Assembly (NCBI GenBank): GCA_016795375.1
Contig: JAEUHJ010000166.1
Location: 1 to 34,878, forward strand
Direction: 5' to 3'
DNA length: 34,878 nucleotides
DNA from: Verrucomicrobiaceae bacterium
Lineage (GTDB): Bacteria; Verrucomicrobiota; Verrucomicrobiia; Verrucomicrobiales; Verrucomicrobiaceae
Shown in pieces: positions 15,864-23,969 of this stretch. Below the pieces are notes generated by a model that had not been told where the DNA came from, searched no databases, and was given only the letters and a program-made list of their open reading frames with translations. A program made the position numbers and the translations under genes. Position 1 is the stretch's first letter; the number at the start of each line of letters is the position of its first letter.

Positions 15864-17414
15864 TTAAGGTCTGAACATGAACTCCTTGGTGTTCAACAAG
15901 GCCCACGCGATGTCCTGGCTGGTAGCGGACTGGCTGACAATGGTCTGGCGTTCGTGTTCCTGCGGCAGGCGGCCGAGCAGTTTGAGAAACAGGCTTTCCA
16001 CATCCTGATCCGCGCGGGAGACCGGAGAATCCGACGCACGGCGGATCATGAAGCGGGCGAGATCGTGCGAGACCGGCGTCAGGCTTTCATCCGTCCACTC
16101 ACGCGTGCCGCGGCCGAGCATGCGCAGCGGATGTCCTGTCGGCGGCACCTGTGGCAACTGGATGTCCACTTCACCCGAGAGAGTGGTCCAGATGACCTCG
16201 GAAGGCAGGCGGCGGATTTGCGGTGCGGGAGCGAGGTAGCAGCCATTCCAATCCGTGTTGTAGTCAATGCCATCCCGTTGGTAGGCGTCGGTGCGGGCCA
16301 GGATGCGTTGAAATTCGCCAATGCGTCCACCGCAACGCAGGAATTCCTCGATCAGCACTTTCATGCCTTGGGTGAAATCCGCGGGCGAATTGATCTCTAG
16401 GCCGACCCAGGTGGACTGGCCTCGTGGTGAGGCGCTGAAGCAGTCGCTGCTGAGATTGAGGCGGGGTTTGCGATGAATGCCATGCCACGGTGGTGCATCG
16501 TCCACACCACCAATGGTCTTGTCCACCATCTGGCCGGGCATGCCGAAGAGGCTGCTCCACACGCGCAGTGAGGCCACCAAGGCAAAACGGCGGCTTTGTT
16601 CGTCCTCCACCATCCAGCGTGCGATTTGCGTGAGTTTGTCCTCGTCGTCCCGAAGATCCATCCACCATGATCCGCGCAAGCGTAGTGTGGAAGCCTGCAC
16701 GACATCACCGGGTGCGCCATCTTTGTAGAGATAGTCCGAGGGCAGGCGCACCTCGTTCTTGCCGGCAAAACAAGCCGCGAATGTGTAGCATTCCCGCTCG
16801 GTGTGATCGTTGAACGGATGGTCGTGGCACATGGCGCAGTAGATGTCCTCGCCGAGCACGGTGTAGGCTGTTTCGACGGCGGTGCGCAGGGCGTTTCCCT
16901 GGTCCCGCTGACGCATGTGACCGCCGCCGATGATGTGAGTGACGATTTCGGCATAGGGAAGGTCTTCATCTGCCGCTTTGCGCAGCCAGCCGATGCTCGC
17001 ACTGTCACCATCCTTCACGCGGAAAGCCTCCGTCAGCATGCGGAAGCGGACTTCGACAGCTCCTGGTTCGCGAACCAGCGCTTCTGTGAGACGTGTGCGT
17101 TTTTCAGGCGATGCATCCGCGAGGAAAGCGCGGACTTCATCCGGTCGCGGCAGCCGTCCGGCCAGATCAATGCAGGCGCGGCGCAGGAACGTGGAGTCGT
17201 CTGCCATTTCCGGCAGGCTGGGAAGGATGGGCGTGTTCTTCCATTTCAGCCGCTGATCTGCGATCCACTTGTAATCATGCATGAGCGCCGCGTCGATGTG
17301 GGCGGCTGCCTCCTGCGTGCTGTCGGGTGGTTCGGGCACCGCTGTCGTCTTCGTGGTACTTGGTTCAGGAACACAGGCGGACAGAATAGCACAGACCCAG
17401 AGACAATGTTTCAT
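15864..17414 (-). CDS. DUF1549/DUF1553-type lipoprotein
   Basis: 516 residues with a lipoprotein signal: MKHCLWVCAILSAC, lipobox LSAC and lipid-carrying C14, then a Pro/Thr-rich linker. About 60-220 matches DUF1549 (FLRRACIDLAGRLPRPDEVRAFL), including a heme-type or structural motif C193-A-M-C196-H197 followed by DHPFND. The rest looks like a divergent DUF1553 part (ARWMVEDEQSRRFALVASLRVWSSLFG ending LLGRLPQEHERQ). Such proteins abound in Planctomycetes and Verrucomicrobia, usually with an N-terminal cytochrome and a DUF1501 partner gene; neither is here. Function is unknown, with surface polysaccharide degradation often proposed. It is transcribed away from purD. Confidence 0.8.
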   Translation of the reverse strand: MKHCLWVCAILSACVPEPSTTKTTAVPEPPDSTQEAAAHIDAALMHDYKWIADQRLKWKNTPILPSLPEMADDSTFLRRACIDLAGRLPRPDEVRAFLADASPEKRTRLTEALVREPGAVEVRFRMLTEAFRVKDGDSASIGWLRKAADEDLPYAEIVTHIIGGGHMRQRDQGNALRTAVETAYTVLGEDIYCAMCHDHPFNDHTERECYTFAACFAGKNEVRLPSDYLYKDGAPGDVVQASTLRLRGSWWMDLRDDEDKLTQIARWMVEDEQSRRFALVASLRVWSSLFGMPGQMVDKTIGGVDDAPPWHGIHRKPRLNLSSDCFSASPRGQSTWVGLEINSPADFTQGMKVLIEEFLRCGGRIGEFQRILARTDAYQRDGIDYNTDWNGCYLAPAPQIRRLPSEVIWTTLSGEVDIQLPQVPPTGHPLRMLGRGTREWTDESLTPVSHDLARFMIRRASDSPVSRADQDVESLFLKLLGRLPQEHERQTIVSQSATSQDIAWALLNTKEFMFRP

Positions 17415-17444
17415 GCGGCATCAAACGGGCGGACGGGGCGCGTC

Positions 17445-17473
17445 GTTAGAGTTGTCTTGTTGCTGTGCAACAA
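17445..17473 (-). promoter_or_regulatory. Possible promoter of the DUF1549 lipoprotein gene
   Basis: Minus-strand TTGTTG (17473-17468), a 17-bp spacer and TCTAAC (17450-17445), giving a leader of roughly 25 nt to the ATG at 17414. The upstream 19-bp dyad overlaps the -35 and spacer, where a bound protein would block transcription. Confidence 0.35.
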
Positions 17474-17474
17474 G
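17456..17474. promoter_or_regulatory. 19-bp dyad 1 upstream of purD and lipoprotein gene
   Basis: Perfect 8-bp arms CTTGTTGC and GCAACAAG around TGT. With dyad 2 it fits CYTGTTSC-N3-GSAACARG. It could be an operator or a hairpin in a transcript. No T-run follows. Confidence 0.55.
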
Positions 17475-17480
17475 AGGCAT

Positions 17481-17499
17481 CCTGTTCCGCAGGAACAGG
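17481..17499. promoter_or_regulatory. 19-bp dyad 2 upstream of purD and lipoprotein gene
   Basis: Perfect 8-bp arms CCTGTTCC and GGAACAGG around GCA, the same 8-3-8 layout as dyad 1 and 13 of 19 bases identical to it. The centres lie 25 bp apart, which is somewhat over two helical turns. Confidence 0.55.
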
Positions 17500-17552
17500 T
17501 CTACTTTCAGGGTGCTTGCGCTCCTGCTTCGACGCGCTAAAGAACGCCTCCC

Positions 17553-18803
17553 ATGAAAATCCTCGTCACAGGCAAAGGCGGACGCGAGCATGCGCTCCTC
17601 ACAGCACTCAGCGAATCGCCGGACAAGCACCAGCTCTTCGCGTATCCAGGCAGCGATGCGATCGCGACGCTGGCGACGTGCGTGGATGTGGCCGGGCTGC
17701 CGGAGCTGATCGCGTGGATGAAGCAGAACGGCATCGACCTGTGCATGGCGGGGGAGGAGGCGCTGCTGGTCAAAGATCGCGGACTGGCGAACCTGTGCGC
17801 TGAGGCGGGTATCCCGTGCTGGGGGCCGTTGAAGGAGATCGCGCAGCTCGAGGCGTCGAAGGCGTTCGCGAAGAAGTTTTTGAGGCGCCACGGCATTCCG
17901 ACGGCGGATTTCACGATCTGCACGACCGCGGAGGAAGCCAACGCGGCTCTGACGGAGACGCCGATCGTGTTGAAGTTCGACGGGCTGGCCGCAGGCAAAG
18001 GCGTGGCCGTTTGTTCATCGAAAACTGAGGCGATGCAGTTCATCGAGGATGTGGTGATGAAGCGCTGCTTCGGCGCGGGCGACCTGCTGGTCGAGAAATG
18101 CCTCACCGGGCCGGAAATTTCGATTTTCGCGTCGGTTTGTGACGAGTCGTATCAGATCCTCATGCCCGCGCGTGACTACAAGCGCATCCGCGACAACGAC
18201 CAGGGGCCGAACACCGGGGGCATGGGGGCGGTGGCGTCGTTGGAACTCGCTGATGCCGCTTTGATGAAGCGTATCGAGGAAGAGATCGTGAAACCGACGG
18301 TGCAGGGCATTTTGACGGATGGACTGACGTATCGCGGCTTCCTTTACTTCGGCCTCATGCTGACGCCCGGCGGTCCGCAGGTGATCGAATACAACTGCCG
18401 CTTCGGCGATCCCGAGGCCGAGGCCGTGCTGCCGATGGTGCGCGGTGATTTCGCCACGTATGTTTTTGAAGCGGCGAAGGGGAATCTACAGCCGAAGCTG
18501 ATCAGTTTTGAACCCGGCTGGAGCATCTGCCTCATCAGCGCCAGCGCCGGTTATCCCGCGTCATCGCGCAGCGGCGATGTGATCTCCGGCCTGGATGCCG
18601 TGGGCGGAGCGCGCGTGTATCACTGCGGCACGAAGCGGAATGCCGCCGGACAGTTTGAGACGAACGGCGGTCGTGTGCTCGCTGTCGTGGCGCAGGGCGC
18701 GACGCGAGTCGAGGCGCGTGAAAAAGCGTATGCCGAAAGCGCGAAGGTCACGTTCGACGGCATGCAGCGGCGTTCAGACATCGGGAAGATGCACTTCGAG
18801 TAG
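17553..18803 (+). CDS. purD: Phosphoribosylamine--glycine ligase
   Basis: PurD joins glycine to phosphoribosylamine with ATP, the second step of de novo purine synthesis, in the cytoplasm. The 416 residues match the normal length. Visible family features: N-terminal GKGGREHALL (7-16), ATP-grasp segments SKAFAKKFLRRHGIPTADF and LKFDGLAAGKGVAV (140-153), VEKCLTGPEISIF (180-192), the signature DNDQGPNTGGMGAV (214-227), and the metal-binding EYNCRFGDPEAEAVLP near 288-303. The usual GPExPL loop reads AGEEALL (66-72), a local divergence. No Shine-Dalgarno sequence precedes the ATG. Other pur genes are not nearby. The stop lies 7 bp from the convergent DUF362 gene. Confidence 0.95.
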   Translation: MKILVTGKGGREHALLTALSESPDKHQLFAYPGSDAIATLATCVDVAGLPELIAWMKQNGIDLCMAGEEALLVKDRGLANLCAEAGIPCWGPLKEIAQLEASKAFAKKFLRRHGIPTADFTICTTAEEANAALTETPIVLKFDGLAAGKGVAVCSSKTEAMQFIEDVVMKRCFGAGDLLVEKCLTGPEISIFASVCDESYQILMPARDYKRIRDNDQGPNTGGMGAVASLELADAALMKRIEEEIVKPTVQGILTDGLTYRGFLYFGLMLTPGGPQVIEYNCRFGDPEAEAVLPMVRGDFATYVFEAAKGNLQPKLISFEPGWSICLISASAGYPASSRSGDVISGLDAVGGARVYHCGTKRNAAGQFETNGGRVLAVVAQGATRVEAREKAYAESAKVTFDGMQRRSDIGKMHFE

Positions 18804-18810
18804 CGCTACT

Positions 18811-20211
18811 TCATTTTGCCAGCCGCTCGTCGCTCTCCAGATGCCCAGCCCAGCCGAAGTGGCAGCGGAATGCGAAGCAATCGCGCATTTGCTCGAAGGG
18901 GCCGTTCCATTCGGGCTTGTTGGATGCCACGGTGATGTCTGAAGGCGCGAAGCCGGTGATGGGCAGACGTTTCAATGTGAAGGCGTCGTTGAGGAGGCTG
19001 GTTTTCTTCCAGTTGAAGCCCATGAGCTGCGCGCTGACGCAATCGACGGCGACGGGATGCGTTCCGGCCAGGATGACGCCGCTTTCGACCGGATCGCAGG
19101 ACATGGGGCCGTCGCCATCGCCGCCGATGATGCCATCGACGATGGTCAGGTAGCGCAGCGGCTTTTCGCGGCGTCTGCCGGTGCCGTCGAAGTAGAAGAA
19201 GCACTTGTGCAAATCGAGGATCATGCGCCACGCGGTGTTGTTGCCGTGCCAGTTGCCGGAGCGGACGACATTCTTCGTGTCACCGAAAACGACGCGGCCG
19301 AGTTTTTTCAGCGGGACGAAGAGCTTCGAGAGGAAGTGGCGGCCAAAGAGGATCTTTTTGGCGGTGCGCATCAGCGAGCCTTCGAGCGCGCGTTTGGCGG
19401 TGGATTCGGCGAATTGATCGCCACCTTCGGCGGGCGTGCCTTCGGTGTGACGCGGCAGCCAGTTCGTGCGCGGCGTGGTGCCGACGAGATTTTTCAGCGC
19501 GACGGTGAGGCCGACCTTCTTGTGCGTCTTGAGCTTCGGCACGTTGATGAGCACGTCCGCGTTCATCGGTGTGCGGCAGATGCGGTATTCGTGATATGGA
19601 TCGGTGTGCTGGCGGTTTGTCGTCGCGAAGTCGTAGCTGGCTCCGTAGAGCTTGCCGAGGCCGGGATGGCCGATGAATTCGCTGTCTTCATCGAGATGGA
19701 TGTCCACCGCGCCGGAGGGATCGCTGGGGAGCTGGCGTTTGGCGATGGTGACGCCGTCGTCGATGGTCCATTCTTCGCAACGCATGTCGAAGAGCAAAAA
19801 CGCGATGCCAGGGAACTCGAGCGTGAGATCGGTGACGAGTGCATCAAGCTGATGCAGACGGCGGATGGTGTCGAAGGACGAGTCGCTCTGCGGCGCGTCG
19901 CACAGTGTGACGGAGCCGCGGCCTTGCAGTTTTTTCGCGGCCCAGCGGGCGGTTTCACGCACGACAACGGGATGCGTGATGATGGTGAGCCAGCCGTTTT
20001 CATCCTCGGGCTTGCTGGCGTTGTGCTCCTTGACCCAGTTTGGCTTGATGACGACACGGTCGCCGGGCTGGATGAAGTCGCCGGGAAGTTCGAGCGCGGC
20101 GATGGCATCCTCGATCTGCTGGCGGATGGCGGCGGTATCGTCGTAGGCGGCCTTGCCGCGCATGACGGAGACCTTGGGAGAGCCGAATTGGGTGGGATCG
20201 AGAGTGTTCAC
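18811..20211 (-). CDS. DUF362 domain protein
   Basis: 466 residues starting at GTG 20211. The downstream Met in VSVMRGK is inside the first strand of the domain, so the GTG start fits best. DUF362 features: PGDRVVIKPNWV (about 49-60), a THPVVV segment, NVPKLKTHKKVGLTVALKNLVG (about 223-244), and IIGGDGDGPMSCDPVESGVIL followed by HPVAVDCVSAQLMG. The family is poorly characterised; many members carry a CxxCxxC ferredoxin segment, but this one shows none and has no signal peptide, so it is probably cytoplasmic. A middle stretch (about 255-330) is basic and variable. Function is unknown. Confidence 0.8.
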   Translation of the reverse strand: MNTLDPTQFGSPKVSVMRGKAAYDDTAAIRQQIEDAIAALELPGDFIQPGDRVVIKPNWVKEHNASKPEDENGWLTIITHPVVVRETARWAAKKLQGRGSVTLCDAPQSDSSFDTIRRLHQLDALVTDLTLEFPGIAFLLFDMRCEEWTIDDGVTIAKRQLPSDPSGAVDIHLDEDSEFIGHPGLGKLYGASYDFATTNRQHTDPYHEYRICRTPMNADVLINVPKLKTHKKVGLTVALKNLVGTTPRTNWLPRHTEGTPAEGGDQFAESTAKRALEGSLMRTAKKILFGRHFLSKLFVPLKKLGRVVFGDTKNVVRSGNWHGNNTAWRMILDLHKCFFYFDGTGRRREKPLRYLTIVDGIIGGDGDGPMSCDPVESGVILAGTHPVAVDCVSAQLMGFNWKKTSLLNDAFTLKRLPITGFAPSDITVASNKPEWNGPFEQMRDCFAFRCHFGWAGHLESDERLAK

Positions 20212-20223
20212 GAGAGCGGCGGA

Positions 20224-20252
20224 TATTTACCGGGCGAAGGTTCCCTTTGCAA
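20224..20252 (-). promoter_or_regulatory. Possible promoter of the DUF362 gene
   Basis: Minus-strand TTGCAA (20252-20247, 4 of 6), a 17-bp spacer and TAAATA (20229-20224). The -10 end is only 12 bp from the GTG at 20211, so the leader would be a few nucleotides at most. Confidence 0.4.
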
Positions 20253-20280
20253 CGCCGTGTGAGCCGCCAACCGTCCTTGC

Positions 20281-21000
20281 GTGAAGATATTTGTGCGGAT
20301 CATGCGCCTGGGCACGGCCTTCGCCCTCGTGGCGGCGGCCGCGGGCTTCATCTGGCAGCGAGCCAGTCATTGGATGGATGATCCGCCAGCGCTGTCGAGG
20401 CCGCTCGATCCGGCGTTTGTGCGGCTGACGCCGCTGGAGACGGCCACGCTGCCGCTGGCGGCACGGTTTGACATGCCGCTGGGCTCGGAGCATGGCGCGC
20501 TGACTTACAACGCGCGTGGTTTCCGCATCGAAAGGCATCTTGGTGATGATTTGAACGGCATTGGCGGCGGGAACTCCGACCTGGGCGACCCCGTATGTGC
20601 GGCGGGGGCTGGGAGGGTGATTTATGCGGGTGTTCCGGGCGTGGATTGGGGGAACATGATCTTGATCGCGCACCGTCTGCCCGATGGAGATGAACTCGGG
20701 CCGGTGGTGCAGACGGTGTATGCGCATCTGGCGTCGATGAACGTGCGCACGGGGCAGGATGTGCGGCGTGGCGAGGTGATCGGCACTGTCGGCACGGCGA
20801 AGTCGGCGCCGCTGGCGCATCTGCATTTCGAGGTGCGCACCGGCCCGTATGTGAACCCAGGCCAGGGCTATGCCGACACGGCGCTGAACCGCGTGTCGCC
20901 GGAAAAGTTCATCCAGGCCCGGCGCGGGGCGGAGGCGATCTCCTTGAACCCCGCGCCGCAAAATGACCGGGATGGCAAAAGACTGTTTGAAGGAAGATGA
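20281..21000 (+). CDS. M23 family metallopeptidase (LytM domain)
   Basis: 239 residues from GTG 20281; an ATG at 20302 would also start the same N-terminal hydrophobic segment (RLGTAFALVAAAAGFIW), which is a signal anchor or signal peptide. The M23 zinc site is complete: H86xxxD90 (HLGDDLNG), H149 (VYAHL) and H180-L-H182 (AHLHFEV). Such LytM/lysostaphin-type enzymes cut peptidoglycan cross-bridges, or act as divisome/amidase activators when degenerate; with all ligands present, catalysis is likely. Between the metal motifs are the usual strands (VCAAGAGRVIYAG, DWGNMILIAH). It is divergent from the DUF362 gene and overlaps the next gene by 4 bp (ATGA). Confidence 0.88.
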   Translation: MKIFVRIMRLGTAFALVAAAAGFIWQRASHWMDDPPALSRPLDPAFVRLTPLETATLPLAARFDMPLGSEHGALTYNARGFRIERHLGDDLNGIGGGNSDLGDPVCAAGAGRVIYAGVPGVDWGNMILIAHRLPDGDELGPVVQTVYAHLASMNVRTGQDVRRGEVIGTVGTAKSAPLAHLHFEVRTGPYVNPGQGYADTALNRVSPEKFIQARRGAEAISLNPAPQNDRDGKRLFEGR

Positions 21001-21539
21001 TTCGCAGCCGTCATTTCCTCATGCGCCCTGCCTGCCTGCTCAGCCTCGTTTTCCTGCTCGTGCCGCAGGCATGGGCGCAGTCGGTGAAGACGAAAAAGCC
21101 GCCGGTGACCTGCGCCTCGCTCAGCGCGGAGCTCTTTGCCTCCATCCGCGCGAATCCTGACAACCTGGTGATGCGTCTGGAGGAGGCGCTGATCATCAAG
21201 GAATCCTGCGCCGCCGAGCTGGTGACCACGGCGATCGCGGCGGTGGACGCGGAGCCTTCCCTCGTGCTCAAAATCCAGCAGACGGCGGTGGGCATCGCCC
21301 CTGCGCGACAGGCGGCGATCCTGGCGGCGGCGCGTCATTACAAAGAACCCATGGTCGCCGCCGCGATACCAGTCGTGGTTGAGGAAGTCCGCCGGGCGAT
21401 GCTGCCGGAGGCGCCAGCCGTCGAAGCTCGGCGTGGCGAGGAAATCCGGCGGGCGCAACTGCCGGACTCGATGCAAACGGAACATGACACGTCCTCCATG
21501 AATCTCATGAACGTGCCCAAAGCGCTGCCGCTGAGGTAA
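20997..21539 (+). CDS. Small exported helical protein, function unknown
   Basis: 180 residues with a Sec signal peptide (RPACLLSLVFLLVPQAWAQ; a second ATG at 21021 would begin it directly). The mature part has two cysteines (TCASL and KESCAAEL), which could form a disulfide. It also has repeated Ala-rich helices (SLVLKIQQTAVGIAPARQAAILAAARHY) resembling the small periplasmic helical-repeat proteins of Verrucomicrobia. The last ~50 residues are Glu/Pro/Arg-rich and look disordered. I do not recognise a named family. The ATGA overlap with the M23 peptidase gene implies coupled translation, so a role in the cell wall or periplasm together with that enzyme is reasonable but inferred. Confidence 0.7.
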   Translation: MIRSRHFLMRPACLLSLVFLLVPQAWAQSVKTKKPPVTCASLSAELFASIRANPDNLVMRLEEALIIKESCAAELVTTAIAAVDAEPSLVLKIQQTAVGIAPARQAAILAAARHYKEPMVAAAIPVVVEEVRRAMLPEAPAVEARRGEEIRRAQLPDSMQTEHDTSSMNLMNVPKALPLR

Positions 21540-21622
21540 CAAGCCGGGTCGCCGCAGCATCGAACGAGAAATTGATGAGAGAAGCTCCTTTGCCAGACCG
21601 TGCACGCCATTCCCGACCAGCC

Positions 21623-22672
21623 ATGAAACCACTCCTAGCCGCCCTCCTCGCGCTCACTCTGTCTGTTTCAGCCCGTGACAAGAAGCTCGACATCTACTGG
21701 ATCGACTCGGAGGGCGGAGGCTCGACGCTGATCGTCACTCCGGCGGGTGAAGCGGTGCTGATCGACACGGGGAATCCGGGTGGTCGCGACGCTCAGCGCA
21801 TTCAGGTGGTGGCCGCGGAAACTGCGGGCCTGAAACGCATCGACCATGTGATCATCACGCATTTTCACTCCGATCATTTCGGCGGGCTGGCGGAGCTGGC
21901 GGCGCTGATGCCAGTCGGCACATTGCATGACAAAGGCGTGCCGGAAGGCAGCCCGGACGGGCGTCCGCAGGACGCGCGCTGGGCGATGGCGCGCCGCCCG
22001 TATCTCGACGCGAAGGTGGAAAAGCGCGCCACCCTCGCCGCGGGTGTCGAGATCCCGCTCCAGCAGGCCGAGGGCAGCCCGAAGCTCGTTTTGCGCTGTC
22101 TGGGCGCGAATCAGAAATTCATCACCGCTCCCGCCGGTGCGCCGCAGAATCCGTTGAACGGCTCCGTGCCGCCCAAGGCGCCTGATCCGTCCGACAACGC
22201 GAACAGCGTGGTGATGCTGCTCGAATTCGGCGGCTTCCGTTTCTTCGACGGTGGCGATCTGAGCTGGAATGCGGAGGAGAAACTCGTCTCGCCGGTCAAT
22301 CTCGCTGGAACGGTCGATCTGTATCAGGTGAACCATCACGGACTCGAGGTGAGCAACAACCCAATCCTGATCCGCAGCCTGCAACCGACGGTCTCGGTGA
22401 TGAATAACGGACCGACGAAAGGCACCAGCAAGAGCGCCATGGACGCGCTGAAGTCCGCAGCGACGATCCAGGCGATGTATCAGGTGCATGAGAACGTGCG
22501 CGACGATCACGAGAACACTGCGGATAGGACGATGATCGCCAATCATGCCCTCACCGGCGGGGAATGCGTTGCGCATCACATCCACTGCGCCGTCAGCGCG
22601 GATGCGAGGAGTTACACGATGAACGTGCCGTCGCAGCAACACTCGCGGACGTTTCAGACGCGATCAAAGTGA
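21623..22672 (+). CDS. Exported metallo-beta-lactamase-fold hydrolase (ComEC-C/competence-like)
   Basis: 349 residues from ATG 21623, chosen because it starts the signal peptide MKPLLAALLALTLSVSA; the longer frame from 21572 begins with TTG and adds no signal. The metal motif HxHxDH is at 80-85 (THFHSDHFGG), preceded by GEAVLIDTGN and followed by FDGGDLSW and VNHHGLEVSNN, which give the remaining Asp/His ligands. This pattern resembles the MBL domain of ComEC-like and related exported hydrolases. The substrate (phosphodiester, lactone or nucleic acid) cannot be told. An 83-bp gap separates it from the upstream small protein. Its stop is 1 bp from the stop of the convergent oxidoreductase gene. 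Confidence 0.82.
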   Translation: MKPLLAALLALTLSVSARDKKLDIYWIDSEGGGSTLIVTPAGEAVLIDTGNPGGRDAQRIQVVAAETAGLKRIDHVIITHFHSDHFGGLAELAALMPVGTLHDKGVPEGSPDGRPQDARWAMARRPYLDAKVEKRATLAAGVEIPLQQAEGSPKLVLRCLGANQKFITAPAGAPQNPLNGSVPPKAPDPSDNANSVVMLLEFGGFRFFDGGDLSWNAEEKLVSPVNLAGTVDLYQVNHHGLEVSNNPILIRSLQPTVSVMNNGPTKGTSKSAMDALKSAATIQAMYQVHENVRDDHENTADRTMIANHALTGGECVAHHIHCAVSADARSYTMNVPSQQHSRTFQTRSK

Positions 22673-22673
22673 C

Positions 22674-23969
22674 TCAACCAACGCGTTTCCAATCCTCACG
22701 ACTCACGCGGCTGCGGAGGGCGTTGGCTTGATCGTTGTCGAAGGACTCAGTTTGGGGATCCCAGCGCAATGGTTTGCCAAGTTCCATGGCGATGAGGCCG
22801 AGGTGCATGGTGGTGCTGAGACGATGCAAAGCCTCGGCGCTGTAGTTCGGCATTTTGCCGCCGCGAATGACTTCGAGAAAGTTCGGATGCTCGCGTTTCG
22901 GCAGCGGCCAGAGCATGTCCGCCGGTGAACCTGTCTGCCGGCGGTAAATGTCCATGTCGCTGGCCTGCAATCTGCCATCCCAGCCTTCGACACCGGCCCA
23001 GCCGTCGCTGCCTTCGACACGGATGGAAGGCTTGTCGGCGCTGACCTCCATCACGACGCCGTTTTCATAGGTGTAGGTGAGGTGATAGGTGTGCGGCACA
23101 GTATTGACGGAGTCCGGCGGGATTTCGCCCCTGCCTTCCACTTTCACGGGGCTGCTGTTTTCCATGCGGATGGCCACCTGCGCGGTGTCGATGAGGTGCG
23201 CACCCCAGTCGGTGAGCGATCCTCCGGAGAAATCGCGAATCTGCCGCCACACCTGGTCGTGGGTGAGACTGGGGAAGTAATCGCGCCGTGGCGCCGGGCC
23301 GAGCCAGAGGTCGAAGTTCAATTCAGCGGGTACCGGAGCCGTGGCCTCCTTCGGAAAGACGGGTTTCTTCGGCAGTTTGATGACGATGCGCTGGACTTGG
23401 CCGATGCCGCCGCCGCGCACGATCTGGCAGAGCTTGTGATATTTGATGAGCGAGCGGTCTTCGAGCCCGGTGGCGAACACCGCCTGCTTTTTCACAACGA
23501 GATCGGCAAACGCACGGCCTTCCGCGATGGTGAGCGTGGGTTTCTCGCAAAACACATGCTTCCCGGCCTCGACGGCCATCGTGGCCATCGGGATGTGCCA
23601 GTGATCCGGCGTGGAGATCACCGCCGCGTCGATGTCCTGGCGCGCGAGCAGCTCGCGGAAGTCGGCGATGTCGGCGCAGCCGGTGGCCGCGTATTTTTTG
23701 TCCGCCGCCTCGATGCCGCGTGCGCGGCGGCTTTTGAAGGTGTCGCAGATGGCGGTGACGCGACAGTCGTCAAGCTGGAGGAAGGATTGCAAATTCACGC
23801 CGAAGCCGTGTTTGCCGACCCCGATGCAGCCGAGCGTGATCTTTTTCGAGGGCGCGTCGGCACCGAGCAAACGCGCGGGAATGAACTGCGGCGCGACTCC
23901 GGAGGCGAGAATGCCGCCGAGGCCGGATTTGAGCAGCGAGCGGCGTGAGAAGTTCTGCGATGTGTTCAT
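22674..23969 (-). CDS. Tat-exported Gfo/Idh/MocA oxidoreductase
   Basis: 431 residues from ATG 23969, which overlaps the upstream stop as ATGA; the longer frame only adds upstream coding sequence. A twin-arginine signal (FSRRSLLKSGLGGILASG, residues 7-24) indicates export of a folded, cofactor-loaded enzyme. The Rossmann motif is LGCIGVGKHGFG (46-57), the sugar-dehydrogenase signature HVFCEKPTL is at 138-146, and TDWGAHLIDTAQ lies in the C-terminal domain. The family oxidises or reduces sugars and inositols with NAD(P); exported members often keep the cofactor bound, as in glucose-fructose oxidoreductase. Coupling to the isochorismatase-SGNH gene suggests a shared substrate pathway. The substrate is unknown. 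Confidence 0.9.
   Translation of the reverse strand: MNTSQNFSRRSLLKSGLGGILASGVAPQFIPARLLGADAPSKKITLGCIGVGKHGFGVNLQSFLQLDDCRVTAICDTFKSRRARGIEAADKKYAATGCADIADFRELLARQDIDAAVISTPDHWHIPMATMAVEAGKHVFCEKPTLTIAEGRAFADLVVKKQAVFATGLEDRSLIKYHKLCQIVRGGGIGQVQRIVIKLPKKPVFPKEATAPVPAELNFDLWLGPAPRRDYFPSLTHDQVWRQIRDFSGGSLTDWGAHLIDTAQVAIRMENSSPVKVEGRGEIPPDSVNTVPHTYHLTYTYENGVVMEVSADKPSIRVEGSDGWAGVEGWDGRLQASDMDIYRRQTGSPADMLWPLPKREHPNFLEVIRGGKMPNYSAEALHRLSTTMHLGLIAMELGKPLRWDPQTESFDNDQANALRSRVSREDWKRVG

Noticed and set aside
17481..17499. Possible LexA box (TGTTC...GAACA half-sites in dyad 2)
   Set aside because: Neither purD nor a DUF1549 lipoprotein is a usual SOS gene, the second dyad lacks the TGTTC half-site, and I cannot confirm the spacing used by verrucomicrobial LexA.
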